Shown here: piece after piece, positions 6,269-14,518 of the stretch
How the letters are laid out: the number at the start of each line of letters is the position of its first letter
How positions within the stretch are numbered: position 1 is the stretch's first letter
Assembly: GCA_964372115.1 (NCBI GenBank)
Contig: CAYJPN010000045.1
Location: 1-38,466, forward strand
Reading direction: 5' to 3'
Length of the DNA stretch: 38,466 bases
DNA from: CG2-30-36-16 sp964372115
GTDB lineage: Bacteria; Bacteroidota; Ignavibacteria; Ignavibacteriales; Ignavibacteriaceae
Notes under the pieces: generated by a model
What the model saw: the letters and a program-made list of their open reading frames with translations, nothing else
Told to the model about the DNA's origin: nothing
The model's database searches: none
Translations under genes and position numbers: made by a program

Positions 6269-8455
6269 ATGAAAAAGTTACATCTTTTACTTGTTTTCTT
6301 TATTCTCTCTTTTTCTCTTTACGCACAAAATACCGAATGGTTAAATTACACCCATACCCAAGAAGTTAATGCTATTGTTGCTGAAGGAAATTTTATTTGG
6401 GTAGGAACAGACGTAGGGTTGTTAAAAATAAATAATACAACCGGGGAGAAAACTTTTTTTAACAGAGCAAATTCCGGTTTGCCGAATAATTATGTTACTT
6501 CCCTTGCTATAGACGGAAGCGGGAATAAGTGGATTGGGACTTATTTCGGTTTGGCAAAATTTGAGGACCCTGACACCGGAGGAGCAAGCTGGACTGTTTA
6601 TAATCCTTCTAATTCCAGTTTCCCGGATACAGAAGTCCGTTCCCTCGCCATAGACGGAAGGGGGAATAAATGGATTGGGACTATGTACAACGGCTTGGTA
6701 AAATTTGACGATACTGTCTGGACTATTTATAATACTTCTAATTCTGGTTTGCCACTGGATAATGTTTATTCCATTGCCATAGACGGAAGCGGGAATAAAT
6801 GGATTGGGACTGATGGCGACGGCCTGGTAAAATATGACGACACTGTCTGGACTGTTTATAATGCTTCTAATTCCGGTTTGCCGTATAATAATGTTCTTTC
6901 CCTCGCCATAGACGGAAGCGGGAATAAATGGATTGGGACTCGGTACAGCGGTTTGGCAAAATTTGACGATTCAAGTTGGACTGTTTATAATACTTCTAAT
7001 TCCGGTTTGCCGAATGATAATATTCGTTCCCTCGCCATAGACGGAAGCGGGAATAAGTGGATTGGGACTATTTTTGGTGGTTTGGCAAAATTTGACGGCA
7101 CAAACCCCGGAGGGACAGGCTGGACTATTTATAATACCTCAAATTCCGGTTTGCCGGCTAATTCTGTTTATTCGTTCGCCATAGACGGAAGCGGGAATAA
7201 GTGGATCGGGACCTGGGGCGATAACCTGACAAAATTTGACGGCACAAACTGGACTGTTTATAATGCTTCAAACGGTCTGCCGGATAATTATGTTTATTCC
7301 ATAACAATGGACAGAAGCGGGAATAAATGGATTGGGACTTTGAACGGCGGCCTGGCAAAATTTGACGATACAGATTGGACTGTTTATAATACTTCGAATT
7401 CTGGTTTGCCGCACAATTATATTAGTTCCCTCACTATAGACGTTAGTGGGATTAAGTGGATTGGGACTAGGTACGGCGGTTTGACAAAATTTGACGGCAC
7501 AGGCTGGACTGTTTATAATACTTATAACTCCGGTTTGCCGGATGATGAAGTTCTTTCCCTTGCCATAGACGGAAGCGGGAACATGTGGATTGGGACTTAT
7601 AGCGGTGGCCTGGCAAAATTTAACGGCACAGGCTGGACTGTTTATAATACTTCGAATTCCGGTTTGCCGGATAATGATATTCGTGCCCTTGCCATAGACG
7701 GAAGCGGGAATAAGTGGATTGGGACTTTTTACGGCGGCTTGGCAAAATTTGACGATACAGATTGGACTGTTTATAATACTACGAATTCCGGGTTGCCGGG
7801 AAGTTATGTTAGTTCCCTCGCCATAGACGGAGGCGGGAATAAGTGGATCGGGACTTATGGCGGCGGCCTGGCAAAATTTGATGGCACTGTATGGACTGTT
7901 TATAATACTTTTAACTCTGGTTTGCCTTATAGTTATGTTTCTGCCCTCGCCATAGACGAAGTAAGCGGAAATATATGGATTGGAACTTCGTACGGCTTGG
8001 CAAAATTTGACGGCACTGAATGGACTAGTTATTATACTTTCAATTCCAGTTTGCCGAGTAATATGGTTTCTTCTCTTGCTATAGACAGAAGCGGGAATAA
8101 GTGGATTGGGACTTTGGGCAACGGTTTGGCAGTTTATAATGAAGGAGGGATAGTGGCTGCAGTTGAAGAAAATAAAGCTAATAATTCACCAATGTATTTT
8201 GCATTATCTCAAAATTATCCAAATCCATTTAACCCAACAACTTCAATAAGCTTTCAAATTCCCCAAGCCGGTAACGTGGTAATAAAAGTATTTGATTGTC
8301 TTGGAAAAGAAATAAAAGAGTTAGTTAACGAATATAAAAACGAAGGTTTTTACAATGTTGTTTTTAATGCAAAGAATCTTTCAAGCGGAATATATTTTTA
8401 TCAATTACGGACAAGTAATTTTATCGAAACAAAAAAGATGATATTACTGCGGTAA
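6269..8455 (+). CDS. Secreted 14-blade propeller protein with T9SS sorting domain
   Basis: 728 aa from the ATG at 6269, preceded by GGAG 11 nt upstream; an in-frame TTG at 6260 is less likely. Residues 1-20 are a signal peptide ending LYAQ. Then come fourteen repeats of about 42 residues with the pattern SGLPxNxVxSLAIDGSGNKW and IGT...GLAKFDGT..WTVYN, the first degenerate (WVGTDVGLLKI). This is the Reg_prop (two-component regulator propeller) repeat, and fourteen suits two seven-bladed beta-propellers. The last 85 residues start with ALSQNYPNPFNPTTSISF and end with a KKMILL-type tail, a type A T9SS sorting domain, so the protein should cross the outer membrane and be released or anchored at the surface. 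There are no kinase domains, unlike hybrid sensors that use the same propeller. Binding target unknown. Confidence 0.92.
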   Translation: MKKLHLLLVFFILSFSLYAQNTEWLNYTHTQEVNAIVAEGNFIWVGTDVGLLKINNTTGEKTFFNRANSGLPNNYVTSLAIDGSGNKWIGTYFGLAKFEDPDTGGASWTVYNPSNSSFPDTEVRSLAIDGRGNKWIGTMYNGLVKFDDTVWTIYNTSNSGLPLDNVYSIAIDGSGNKWIGTDGDGLVKYDDTVWTVYNASNSGLPYNNVLSLAIDGSGNKWIGTRYSGLAKFDDSSWTVYNTSNSGLPNDNIRSLAIDGSGNKWIGTIFGGLAKFDGTNPGGTGWTIYNTSNSGLPANSVYSFAIDGSGNKWIGTWGDNLTKFDGTNWTVYNASNGLPDNYVYSITMDRSGNKWIGTLNGGLAKFDDTDWTVYNTSNSGLPHNYISSLTIDVSGIKWIGTRYGGLTKFDGTGWTVYNTYNSGLPDDEVLSLAIDGSGNMWIGTYSGGLAKFNGTGWTVYNTSNSGLPDNDIRALAIDGSGNKWIGTFYGGLAKFDDTDWTVYNTTNSGLPGSYVSSLAIDGGGNKWIGTYGGGLAKFDGTVWTVYNTFNSGLPYSYVSALAIDEVSGNIWIGTSYGLAKFDGTEWTSYYTFNSSLPSNMVSSLAIDRSGNKWIGTLGNGLAVYNEGGIVAAVEENKANNSPMYFALSQNYPNPFNPTTSISFQIPQAGNVVIKVFDCLGKEIKELVNEYKNEGFYNVVFNAKNLSSGIYFYQLRTSNFIETKKMILLR
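6468..8130 (+). repeat. Tandem coding repeats of about 126-130 bp
   Basis: Thirteen well-matched copies inside the propeller gene. Blocks such as ATAGACGGAAGCGGGAATAA and TGGATTGGGACT recur almost unchanged at the DNA level, including at third codon positions, which points to recent unequal crossing-over or gene conversion as well as protein-level constraint. Lengths differ at the loop that follows KFDGT or KFDDT; two copies carry an extra NPGG or DTGG insertion. Confidence 0.8.
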
Positions 8456-8734
8456 ATTGTGCAACAAGCTCTTTCGATATGAGCCAATCACAAAAAAATG
8501 CCGGTTGGATGAATTCGGGGAGGCAGCAGAACTCACCCTGCCTTCTTCCCGAAGGGATGTCCCACTTAAGAAGAGTGGGTAAAACACCAGCATTCTGAGC
8601 TTGTGAATTTAGATTCCCAAGTTAGGCAATAGTTTTAATTTTTATTAAAGTCCAACAATACGGCACCCATTATCTTCATCACTAAAAGGCGGGGATGAGT
8701 TCGGGGGAAGACGGCTCCATCTGCGTACCATTAT

Positions 8735-8773
8735 ATATTTTTACAATTTAACTCTTCTCACAGCAAGTTTATT
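8735..8773. repeat. 39-bp dispersed repeat, copy 2
   Basis: Second copy of the element at 5223-5261, same orientation, three mismatches. The two copies flank the block that holds the 21-bp array and the propeller gene, 3.5 kb apart, so recombination between them could in principle delete or duplicate that block. Confidence 0.6.
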
Positions 8774-9043
8774 AGAATTCATGCAAAACAATCCTCTATA
8801 AAATAAGGCGTTAGCGTTATACGATCTTTGTAATTTTTAAGCATTAATTAGGGGCTCTAAAAACTTTAATTTATGCTATTCAAAAAGCTTGTTTGGCAGC
8901 ATATACCCGTAAACCGAAGATTTAACTTACATCTCAAAACCTAATCCTCAATAATGTCAAATTCCAACATATTCCCATGTAAGTTCAAAAGTATTTCCCA
9001 CTTTTTTTGAATTAGGGGCATAAACATTCTTCAATTTGCTTAT

Positions 9044-9078
9044 AATTCCTAATTCCCAATTCCAAATTCCTAATTTTC
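9044..9078. repeat. Heptanucleotide tandem repeat
   Basis: Five consecutive 7-base units: AATTCCT, AATTCCC, AATTCCA, AATTCCT, AATTTTC. It lies about 100 bp before the TonB receptor start and could vary in copy number by slippage. Confidence 0.7.
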
Positions 9079-9089
9079 TTCAACTTGTA

Positions 9090-9113
9090 CGTTCAAACCA
9101 ATTGGATTGAACG
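9090..9113. promoter_or_regulatory. 24-bp palindrome, candidate operator before TonB receptor
   Basis: CGTTCAA (9090-9096) and TTGAACG (9107-9113) flank the self-complementary CCAATTGG (9098-9105), each separated by a single A. Only that A/A pair breaks perfect symmetry. The centre is about 72 bp before the receptor's ATG, a usual place for a repressor or activator site. The binding protein is unknown; AraC-type proteins usually prefer direct repeats, so the neighbouring regulator is not an obvious partner. Confidence 0.45.
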
Positions 9114-9173
9114 ATTCAGCTCTAAAAAGAGGATATTTTTGCAACCATCATTCACAAAAATATGGTTTACTAA

Positions 9174-11462
9174 ATGAAATATGTTGTTTTGGTTTTCGTT
9201 CTTCTTTGTTCCATTTTAGTCTCTGCCCAAGAATCCTCCCCCACCGGCAGCATTAAAGGAAAAGTAATCGTTTCCGATGGTCTCTATTCCCTTATCGGAG
9301 TAAATATTGTTTTAAAAGATAAAAATAGAGGAACTGCGACAGACCCCGATGGGAATTTTGAATTCGATAATCTCCCCGTTGGAAGTTATACGTTAGTTTT
9401 CAGTTACATCGGGTTTGAGTCGTTGTCCCAAACCGATATCATCGTTCGCCCCGCACGTATAACTTTTGTGGAAGCGAAAATGACGGAAAGTTCTATAAAT
9501 ATGAACGATGTTGTTGTGAGTGCCGGATATTTTAACCAGATTGAAGCACAGCCGGTTAGCGCCGTAAATTTTTCCGCGGAAGAGATAAGAAGATCACCCG
9601 GCGCGGCTGGTGATGTAAGCAGAATACTTTTCGGTTTGCCGAGTCTGGCAAAAACCAACGATCAGAAGAACAGTTTAATTGTCCGCGGCGGAAGCCCGAT
9701 GGAGAATGCTTTTTTTGTTGATAATATTGAAATCCCGAATATTAATCATTACGGAACACAAGGTTCATCCGAAGGACCGATTGGCGTTATTAACATTGAC
9801 TTTCTGAAAGATGTGAATTTTCTTGCGGGCGGTTTTGGAGTGAATTATGGCGACCGCCTTTCTTCTGTTATGGAAATGACCTTCCGCGAAGGAAACAGAG
9901 AACAATTTGATTTCCAGTTGGATGCAAGTTTTCAAGCTTTGGGTGGGCAAGTAGAAGGTCCCATCTGTAAAGGAAAAGGTTCTTATCTCTTTTCTGCAAG
10001 AAGAAGTTATCTCGATTGGATTTTCTCATCAACACAAATAAAGGGACCGGTACCAACTTATTCCGACTTTCACACTAAAGTTGTTTACGATCTTTCAGAT
10101 AAAATGAAGCTTAGTATTTTAGACATTGCCTCAATCGACAAAAGTAATCAATCTTATGAAGAAGGTGTAAAGTTTGAAGATAATTACTTTGGACATTACA
10201 ACGGAAGCAAAAACACTTTCGGGATAAATCTTTTAAATATTTGGAATAGATCGGGGTATTCCAATCTTTCCTTTTCGCATAACTATCTTGATATTAGTAA
10301 CGGCGTAAGCGAGGTTAGAACGAAGGGTAAGCTTTACTTTAACGAATCAACCGAACATGATTTTGCGTTAAGGAATCTCAATCATTTTAAATTGAGTGAC
10401 GACGTTCAGCTTCAATTTGGTTTTGATGCAAAATATTCTTCAAACGATTATGATCATCATTATTATCCTTTTGTTGATAGACAAGGTTACACTTCTCCTG
10501 AGTTGGCGGTCAATCATAAATTTAATGGGATGAGAGCGGGATTATTTGCAAGCGCACAGATAAATCTTCTGAGCGACCTATCACTTACCGCCGGTTTGCG
10601 CGCAGACTATTTTGATTTCAATAAAAAAACTAACCTTTCTCCGCGTATGAACATCACGTACAAAATTACCGATGTTACTCAGCTTTATGTTTCGGAAGGA
10701 ATGTTCTACCAAACGCTTCCTTTTATCATCTTAAGTCAAAACGAAGCGTTTAAAGATTTGAAAAATCCGTTAGCGTATCATTCAATTTTAGGTGTTAGCC
10801 ATTTATTAACAGAAGATACGCGGTTAACTTTAGAAATATATTCAAAGGATTACCGCGACTGTCCGATCAATCCAAACCAGCCGGAAGAATTTGTAATGGA
10901 TCAAGCGGTTGAAAATCCTGTCTTCATGAATAATAGTAAATTGGAAAATAGCGGTAAGGCGTATAGCAGAGGCATTGAGTTGATGATCCAAAAGAAATTG
11001 GCGGCTGATTTCTATGGAATGGTAAGCGCCTCTTATTTTAGAAGCAGATTTTTAGATGGAACTTCAACGTGGCGGAATCGTGTTTACGATAATAAATTTA
11101 CTTTTTCCGCTGAAGGCGGTTACAAGCCGAATGACGAATGGGATTTCAGTCTTCGTTGGATTTATGCCGGCGGCGCTCCCTACTCTCCATTTGATGTAGC
11201 GGCTTCTGAAACAGCATTCAAAGGAATTGTTGATAAAAGCAGAATGTACACCGAACGATTACCTGATTATCATTCGCTTAATGTTAGAGTTGATAAACGT
11301 TTTAACTTCTATTCTTCCAATATTGTTTTATACATAAGTGTTTGGAATGTTTACGGAAGAGAAAACATCTGGGCTTATACCTGGGATGAGATCAACAACA
11401 AAGTTAAAGCGAATAAATCGTGGGCTACTCTTCCGGTATTTGGAGTTGAATACGAGTTCTAA
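9174..11462 (+). CDS. TonB-dependent outer-membrane receptor
   Basis: 762 aa. Signal peptide 1-18 (...LVSAQ). Residues 25-103 are a carboxypeptidase-regulatory-like beta-sandwich (GSIKGKVIV...IGVNIVLKDKNRGTATDPDGNF). The plug domain runs about 125-235 (RILFGLPSLAKTND, IVRGGSPMENAFFVDNIEIP). The remainder is a 22-strand-type barrel ending in the aromatic VEYEF terminus needed for outer-membrane insertion. The family imports siderophores, vitamins or oligomers, driven by TonB. No ligand-specific partner such as SusD is present, so the substrate cannot be told. A palindrome lies just upstream. Its stop overlaps the end of the convergent AraC-type gene by 4 nt. Confidence 0.92.
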   Translation: MKYVVLVFVLLCSILVSAQESSPTGSIKGKVIVSDGLYSLIGVNIVLKDKNRGTATDPDGNFEFDNLPVGSYTLVFSYIGFESLSQTDIIVRPARITFVEAKMTESSINMNDVVVSAGYFNQIEAQPVSAVNFSAEEIRRSPGAAGDVSRILFGLPSLAKTNDQKNSLIVRGGSPMENAFFVDNIEIPNINHYGTQGSSEGPIGVINIDFLKDVNFLAGGFGVNYGDRLSSVMEMTFREGNREQFDFQLDASFQALGGQVEGPICKGKGSYLFSARRSYLDWIFSSTQIKGPVPTYSDFHTKVVYDLSDKMKLSILDIASIDKSNQSYEEGVKFEDNYFGHYNGSKNTFGINLLNIWNRSGYSNLSFSHNYLDISNGVSEVRTKGKLYFNESTEHDFALRNLNHFKLSDDVQLQFGFDAKYSSNDYDHHYYPFVDRQGYTSPELAVNHKFNGMRAGLFASAQINLLSDLSLTAGLRADYFDFNKKTNLSPRMNITYKITDVTQLYVSEGMFYQTLPFIILSQNEAFKDLKNPLAYHSILGVSHLLTEDTRLTLEIYSKDYRDCPINPNQPEEFVMDQAVENPVFMNNSKLENSGKAYSRGIELMIQKKLAADFYGMVSASYFRSRFLDGTSTWRNRVYDNKFTFSAEGGYKPNDEWDFSLRWIYAGGAPYSPFDVAASETAFKGIVDKSRMYTERLPDYHSLNVRVDKRFNFYSSNIVLYISVWNVYGRENIWAYTWDEINNKVKANKSWATLPVFGVEYEF

Positions 11463-12592
11463 ACGAATTGCTTGCGGTATTCAGATGGAGTTATTTCCGT
11501 AAGCTTTTTAAAAATAGTATTGAACGAAGATTTTGAACTAAACCCCGATTCAAACGCTACTGCTAATAAACTGTAGTGTGAATAGTCGGGGTTTTTTACT
11601 AACTCCTTAAACTCCTTCACTCTATGCTCGTTTATTAGATCATAAAAATTCTTATTAAACGCTTTGCTGATAACTTCCGACAAATTATGGTTGGTAATAC
11701 CCAATTCCGCCGATAAGTCACTAAGGGTAAGATCATTTTTTAAATAGACTTTTTTAGTCCGCAAAATCTCTAAAAGATCTTCTTTAAGCTTGATGATATC
11801 TTCATCCCTAAGATTAGATTTTTCATATTTATCTTTAACCTCTTCTTCCAACGCAACAATTTCAAGTTCCGTCTGATTTAAAACCTCCGCATGGTTAAGC
11901 GCGCCATACCCGATAGCATAAATCAGCAGAGAAACAGTGAAATAAATCGCAACGTCAAAGAATAAACCAACGTTACCAAGAATTACACTTGTTAGAATTG
12001 CTATTGCTACGATAATCCAGACGATCATAGTACTGAAGATCAAATATTTCAGCCAATCGAGTTTCTTTTTATCAAGATTAGAGAAAGATATTTTTAATTT
12101 TTCATTGAGTTCTTCTATCGCTTTAATTGAAAACCAGGTATACAAAATTCCATGTATCGGTTTGAAAAGTGAAATGGCAGCCATATCCGGCTGAACTTGC
12201 GTAAGATATTCGTTTATTTTTAGAATTTTCTCTCCGTGCGAAAGGAAGTAAAACGGTGACACATAGAGATAAACAAGGACGAAGGGGATAAAATGGATTA
12301 GTAATTGAGGTTTAAACTTCACTTCCTTTTTAGTTACAAGTAAAGTATAAATGTAGAAAATTGGGCCATAGATAAAAGGATAACCGGTGCTAAAACCAAA
12401 TACAAAAGGATACTTGTCATATAATTTTATTTCTGTAAAATAAATGCTAAGAATATCAAGCGATAGGCATAATATTGCAACGGCTAACACCCTGTTAGCG
12501 TGCCGGTTTTGCTTTTTTAAGAAAAGCAAAAGAGAAAGAAGAAATCCTTGTACAACTGCTAATTGAATTACGTTAATTATTATTTGAGACAT
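11459..12592 (-). CDS. AraC-type regulator with N-terminal multi-pass membrane domain
   Basis: 377 aa. Residues 1-235 are mostly hydrophobic with about seven helices (for example IIINVIQLAVVQGFLLSLLL, and a late pair around WIIVAIAILTSVILGNVG), then a short acidic coiled segment (ELEIVALEEEVKDKYEKSN). Residues about 275-377 are the AraC/XylS double helix-turn-helix: LSDLSAELGITNHNLSEVIS is the first and SLLAVAFESGFSSKSSFNTI the second, ending in TPSEYRKQF. The 7TM-HTH form is common in Bacteroidota and is thought to link a membrane signal directly to transcription. ATG at 12590-12592. It is convergent with the TonB receptor; whether it controls it is not shown. Confidence 0.88.
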   Translation of the reverse strand: MSQIIINVIQLAVVQGFLLSLLLFLKKQNRHANRVLAVAILCLSLDILSIYFTEIKLYDKYPFVFGFSTGYPFIYGPIFYIYTLLVTKKEVKFKPQLLIHFIPFVLVYLYVSPFYFLSHGEKILKINEYLTQVQPDMAAISLFKPIHGILYTWFSIKAIEELNEKLKISFSNLDKKKLDWLKYLIFSTMIVWIIVAIAILTSVILGNVGLFFDVAIYFTVSLLIYAIGYGALNHAEVLNQTELEIVALEEEVKDKYEKSNLRDEDIIKLKEDLLEILRTKKVYLKNDLTLSDLSAELGITNHNLSEVISKAFNKNFYDLINEHRVKEFKELVKNPDYSHYSLLAVAFESGFSSKSSFNTIFKKLTEITPSEYRKQFV

Positions 12593-12658
12593 ACAATATG
12601 CTATTTCAGAAAAAAATATTTATTGTGTAGATATTATGTTTAAAAGGTAAATAAAAAA

Positions 12659-12728
12659 ACATCCTTTCTGTAAATTAGATAAAATTGATATGAGTAAACC
12701 ATCTAATTTAAAAAACAGTAAAGGATGT
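12659..12728. repeat. Long hairpin next to transposase relic
   Basis: ACATCCTTTCTGT (12659-12671) pairs with ACAGTAAAGGATGT (12715-12728) with a single bulge, and AAATTAGAT (12672-12680) pairs perfectly with ATCTAATTT (12701-12709) around a 20-base loop. It ends 43 bp before the IS110-like peptide. IS110 elements carry a structured non-coding RNA in this position, so it may be a decayed remnant of it, or an unrelated foldback. Confidence 0.45.
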
Positions 12729-12771
12729 CATTATCCAAAAGCAAAATTAAGAAGTTGATTTTGGAAATCAA

Positions 12772-12865
12772 ATAATATTTATCGGAATTGATGTTCACAA
12801 AAAAAAGTAGGACTGTAACGGAACTTGTCAATAAAAATGAGACAAAAAAATATTTTAACGATTAA
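12772..12865 (+). pseudogene. IS110-family transposase relic (N-terminal fragment)
   Basis: Translation gives IIFIGIDVHKK, then an eight-A run (12799-12806), then in the next frame SRTVTELVNKNETKKYFND and a stop. FIGIDVHKKxxxVTE is the characteristic beginning of IS110/IS116/IS902 transposases, with the D of GIDV being the first RuvC-like acidic residue. The rest of the roughly 300-400 aa enzyme is missing, and the fragment is frameshifted, so it is dead. The call rests on about 30 residues. Confidence 0.5.
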
Positions 12866-12919
12866 AAAAGTAGTGTGAACTTTTTTGGTGGATTCATACT
12901 TGCAATTAATTAAATATCA

Positions 12920-12941
12920 AAACACTAATTTTTTAGTGTTT
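12920..12941. other. Perfect 9-bp hairpin
   Basis: AAACACTAA (12920-12928) and TTAGTGTTT (12933-12941) around TTTT. It is about 130 bp before the carbonic anhydrase start. No T-run follows on the plus strand. It may be an operator, an mRNA leader hairpin, or the old end of the inserted element. Confidence 0.35.
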
Positions 12942-12990
12942 GCAAAACCAATTTCTAATGTATAAATTAAAACACGTCCACTGGTTTATT

Positions 12991-12998
12991 TATATTTG
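12991..12998 (+). promoter_or_regulatory. Possible Bacteroidota-type -7 element
   Basis: TATATTTG matches the TAnnTTTG -7 box used by the primary sigma factor of Bacteroidota, 70 bp before the carbonic anhydrase ATG. I do not see a good TTG-type -33 box at the proper distance, so the call is weak. Confidence 0.25.
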
Positions 12999-13068
12999 GA
13001 TGTGCGTTATTTCTAAGTTGATATACAACGGCAATTTTTAGTTGTTAATAATAAAAGGAATATATGTT

Positions 13069-13731
13069 ATGAAGCGAGCTGCATTTTTATTTTTAAGTTT
13101 TATTCTTTTGCTTTCCGTTAGCGCCGGGACGATAGACGGTGATAAAGGTAAAGTTGTAAGCGGAAGTGAAGCCCAGAAGAAATTAATTGAAGGGAACAAA
13201 CGTTATGTTGATGCAATGTTGACGCACCCCGGTCAAACAACTGAACGGCGAAGCGAAGTTGCAGAAGGGCAGCATCCGTTTGCCGTTATTGTAAGTTGTT
13301 CCGATTCCAGAGTTCCTCCGGAAATAATTTTCGATCAGGGGTTGGGCGATCTTTTTGTAATTCGTTTAGCAGGCAATGTTGTTAACTATGAAGCCCTTGC
13401 GAGTATTGAATACGCAGTCGAGCATCTTGGGGTTAAATATATAATGGTACTCGGACATGAAAGATGCGGCGCAGTAAGTGCGGCATTGCAGGGAGGCGAG
13501 TTTCATGGTCATATCGGTAGTTTGGTTGATGCAATTCAGCCGGCGCTTGACATTGCAAAAGATCAAACAGGTGATCCGGTGGACAACGCGGTAAGAGCCA
13601 ACATTAATTTAGTTGTCAAACAGCTTCAGACGTCCGCTCCAATTCTCGCTGAGTTAGCCGGTAAGGGAGAACTGACTATTACCGGGGCGCGTTACGATCT
13701 TGATGATGGTTTAGTTGAGATTTTGCCATAA
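13069..13731 (+). CDS. Exported beta-class carbonic anhydrase
   Basis: 220 aa. It interconverts CO2 and bicarbonate. Zinc ligands and the catalytic dyad are visible: C77-S-D79-S-R81 (CSDSRVPPE) and H130/C133 (GHERCGAVSAAL). The N-terminus MKRAAFLFLSFILLLSVSAG is a signal peptide, so this copy should work in the periplasm, unlike most cytoplasmic beta enzymes. I chose the ATG at 13069, which follows AAAAGGA; the open frame also extends nine codons upstream to a TTG, but that would place a non-signal sequence before the export signal. It is a single gene, with no sulfate or bicarbonate transporter adjacent. Confidence 0.93.
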   Translation: MKRAAFLFLSFILLLSVSAGTIDGDKGKVVSGSEAQKKLIEGNKRYVDAMLTHPGQTTERRSEVAEGQHPFAVIVSCSDSRVPPEIIFDQGLGDLFVIRLAGNVVNYEALASIEYAVEHLGVKYIMVLGHERCGAVSAALQGGEFHGHIGSLVDAIQPALDIAKDQTGDPVDNAVRANINLVVKQLQTSAPILAELAGKGELTITGARYDLDDGLVEILP

Positions 13732-13858
13732 GGGATCAAGCAGTTTTTTATAAACATGAACAAAAAATTGTTTTGTGAAATTAATATGCTGATATAGGTA
13801 ATTCAATATCTCAGGCAATATATTTAAGTTGAAATATTTATAAAGAAATGGAATAATC

Positions 13859-14518
13859 ATGTCTATTTATAAACTAATGTTTTTAATATTTTTTGTCCAA
13901 TTATTTTTGGTTGGGCAAAGTTCGGTTGTTGATTCCGTTTTGCTGCCCGTAGATGAAAGTAATATGGATGAATCATTCAAAGAATTTAAAGAAGAACTAA
14001 AACTTGCAATAGAAAATAAGAATCTCGATTTTATTTTAAAAGCATTAGATAAAGAAGTTTTTAATTCCTTCGGGGGGAACGAAGGTGTTCAAGGATTTAA
14101 AGAATATTGGCAGATAAATAATAATGACACTGAATTATGGGAAATAATAGGTGAGGTAATATCATTAGGTGGTTCTTTCTCCGAGGATGAAGAAGGAAAA
14201 ACATTTATTGCTCCTTACGTTACATCTAATTGGCCGCTTGGGGTTGATGAATTTGAATATATTGCGGTAATTGACAGTAACGTGAGTTTAAGAGAACTGC
14301 CAGATACTCTTTCCCCTGAAGTAAAAAAACTTAATTATGAAATATTAAAATATGATAATTCATATTATGAGGATAAAAACTGGATAAAAGTAGAGACCGG
14401 TACCGGTGAAAAAGGATTTGTCTTAAACAAAAAGGTTAGAAGTCCCATTGACTATCGAATTGGTTTTCAGAAGAGAGAAGGAAACTGGAAAATTATCTGG
14501 TTTGTATCAGGTGATTAA
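13859..14518 (+). CDS. Exported protein with C-terminal SH3-like domain
   Basis: 219 aa. Residues 1-20 are a signal peptide (MSIYKLMFLIFFVQLFLVGQ). The middle (about 35-130) is an acidic, helical region of unknown family with FKEFKEELKLAIENKNLDFI. Residues about 138-195 resemble a bacterial SH3 domain: YIAVIDSNVSLRELPDTLSP, then WIKVETGTGEKGFVLNKKV, the usual RxxP...W.KV..G..G(F/W)V pattern. The ending RIGFQKREGNWKIIWFVSGD is like the tail of other exported SH3 proteins. Such proteins usually bind peptidoglycan or other envelope components. It is separated by 127 bp from the carbonic anhydrase gene and convergent with the helicase operon. Confidence 0.75.
   Translation: MSIYKLMFLIFFVQLFLVGQSSVVDSVLLPVDESNMDESFKEFKEELKLAIENKNLDFILKALDKEVFNSFGGNEGVQGFKEYWQINNNDTELWEIIGEVISLGGSFSEDEEGKTFIAPYVTSNWPLGVDEFEYIAVIDSNVSLRELPDTLSPEVKKLNYEILKYDNSYYEDKNWIKVETGTGEKGFVLNKKVRSPIDYRIGFQKREGNWKIIWFVSGD

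Larger units (their letters stand above)
8456..9173. other. 0.7 kb repeat-rich intergenic region
   Basis: I see no gene. It holds two small hairpins just after the propeller stop (CCTTC/GAAGG at 8541-8555 and CCCACT/AGTGGG at 8561-8579), an end fragment resembling the 5016-5112 foldback near 8718, the second 39-bp repeat copy (8735-8773), a 7-bp tandem repeat (9044-9078) and a 24-bp palindrome (9090-9113). The 3' end must carry the promoter of the TonB receptor. Confidence 0.6.
12593..13068. other. Intergenic region with mobile-element relic
   Basis: 476 bp with no intact gene. It contains a long hairpin (12659-12728), a frameshifted transposase-like relic (12772-12865), a perfect 9-bp hairpin (12920-12941) and a possible promoter element before the carbonic anhydrase gene. 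Confidence 0.6.

Noticed and set aside
12920..12941. Intrinsic terminator
   Set aside because: The hairpin has a loop of T but no downstream T-run, and no gene ends just before it on the plus strand; recorded as a plain hairpin instead.
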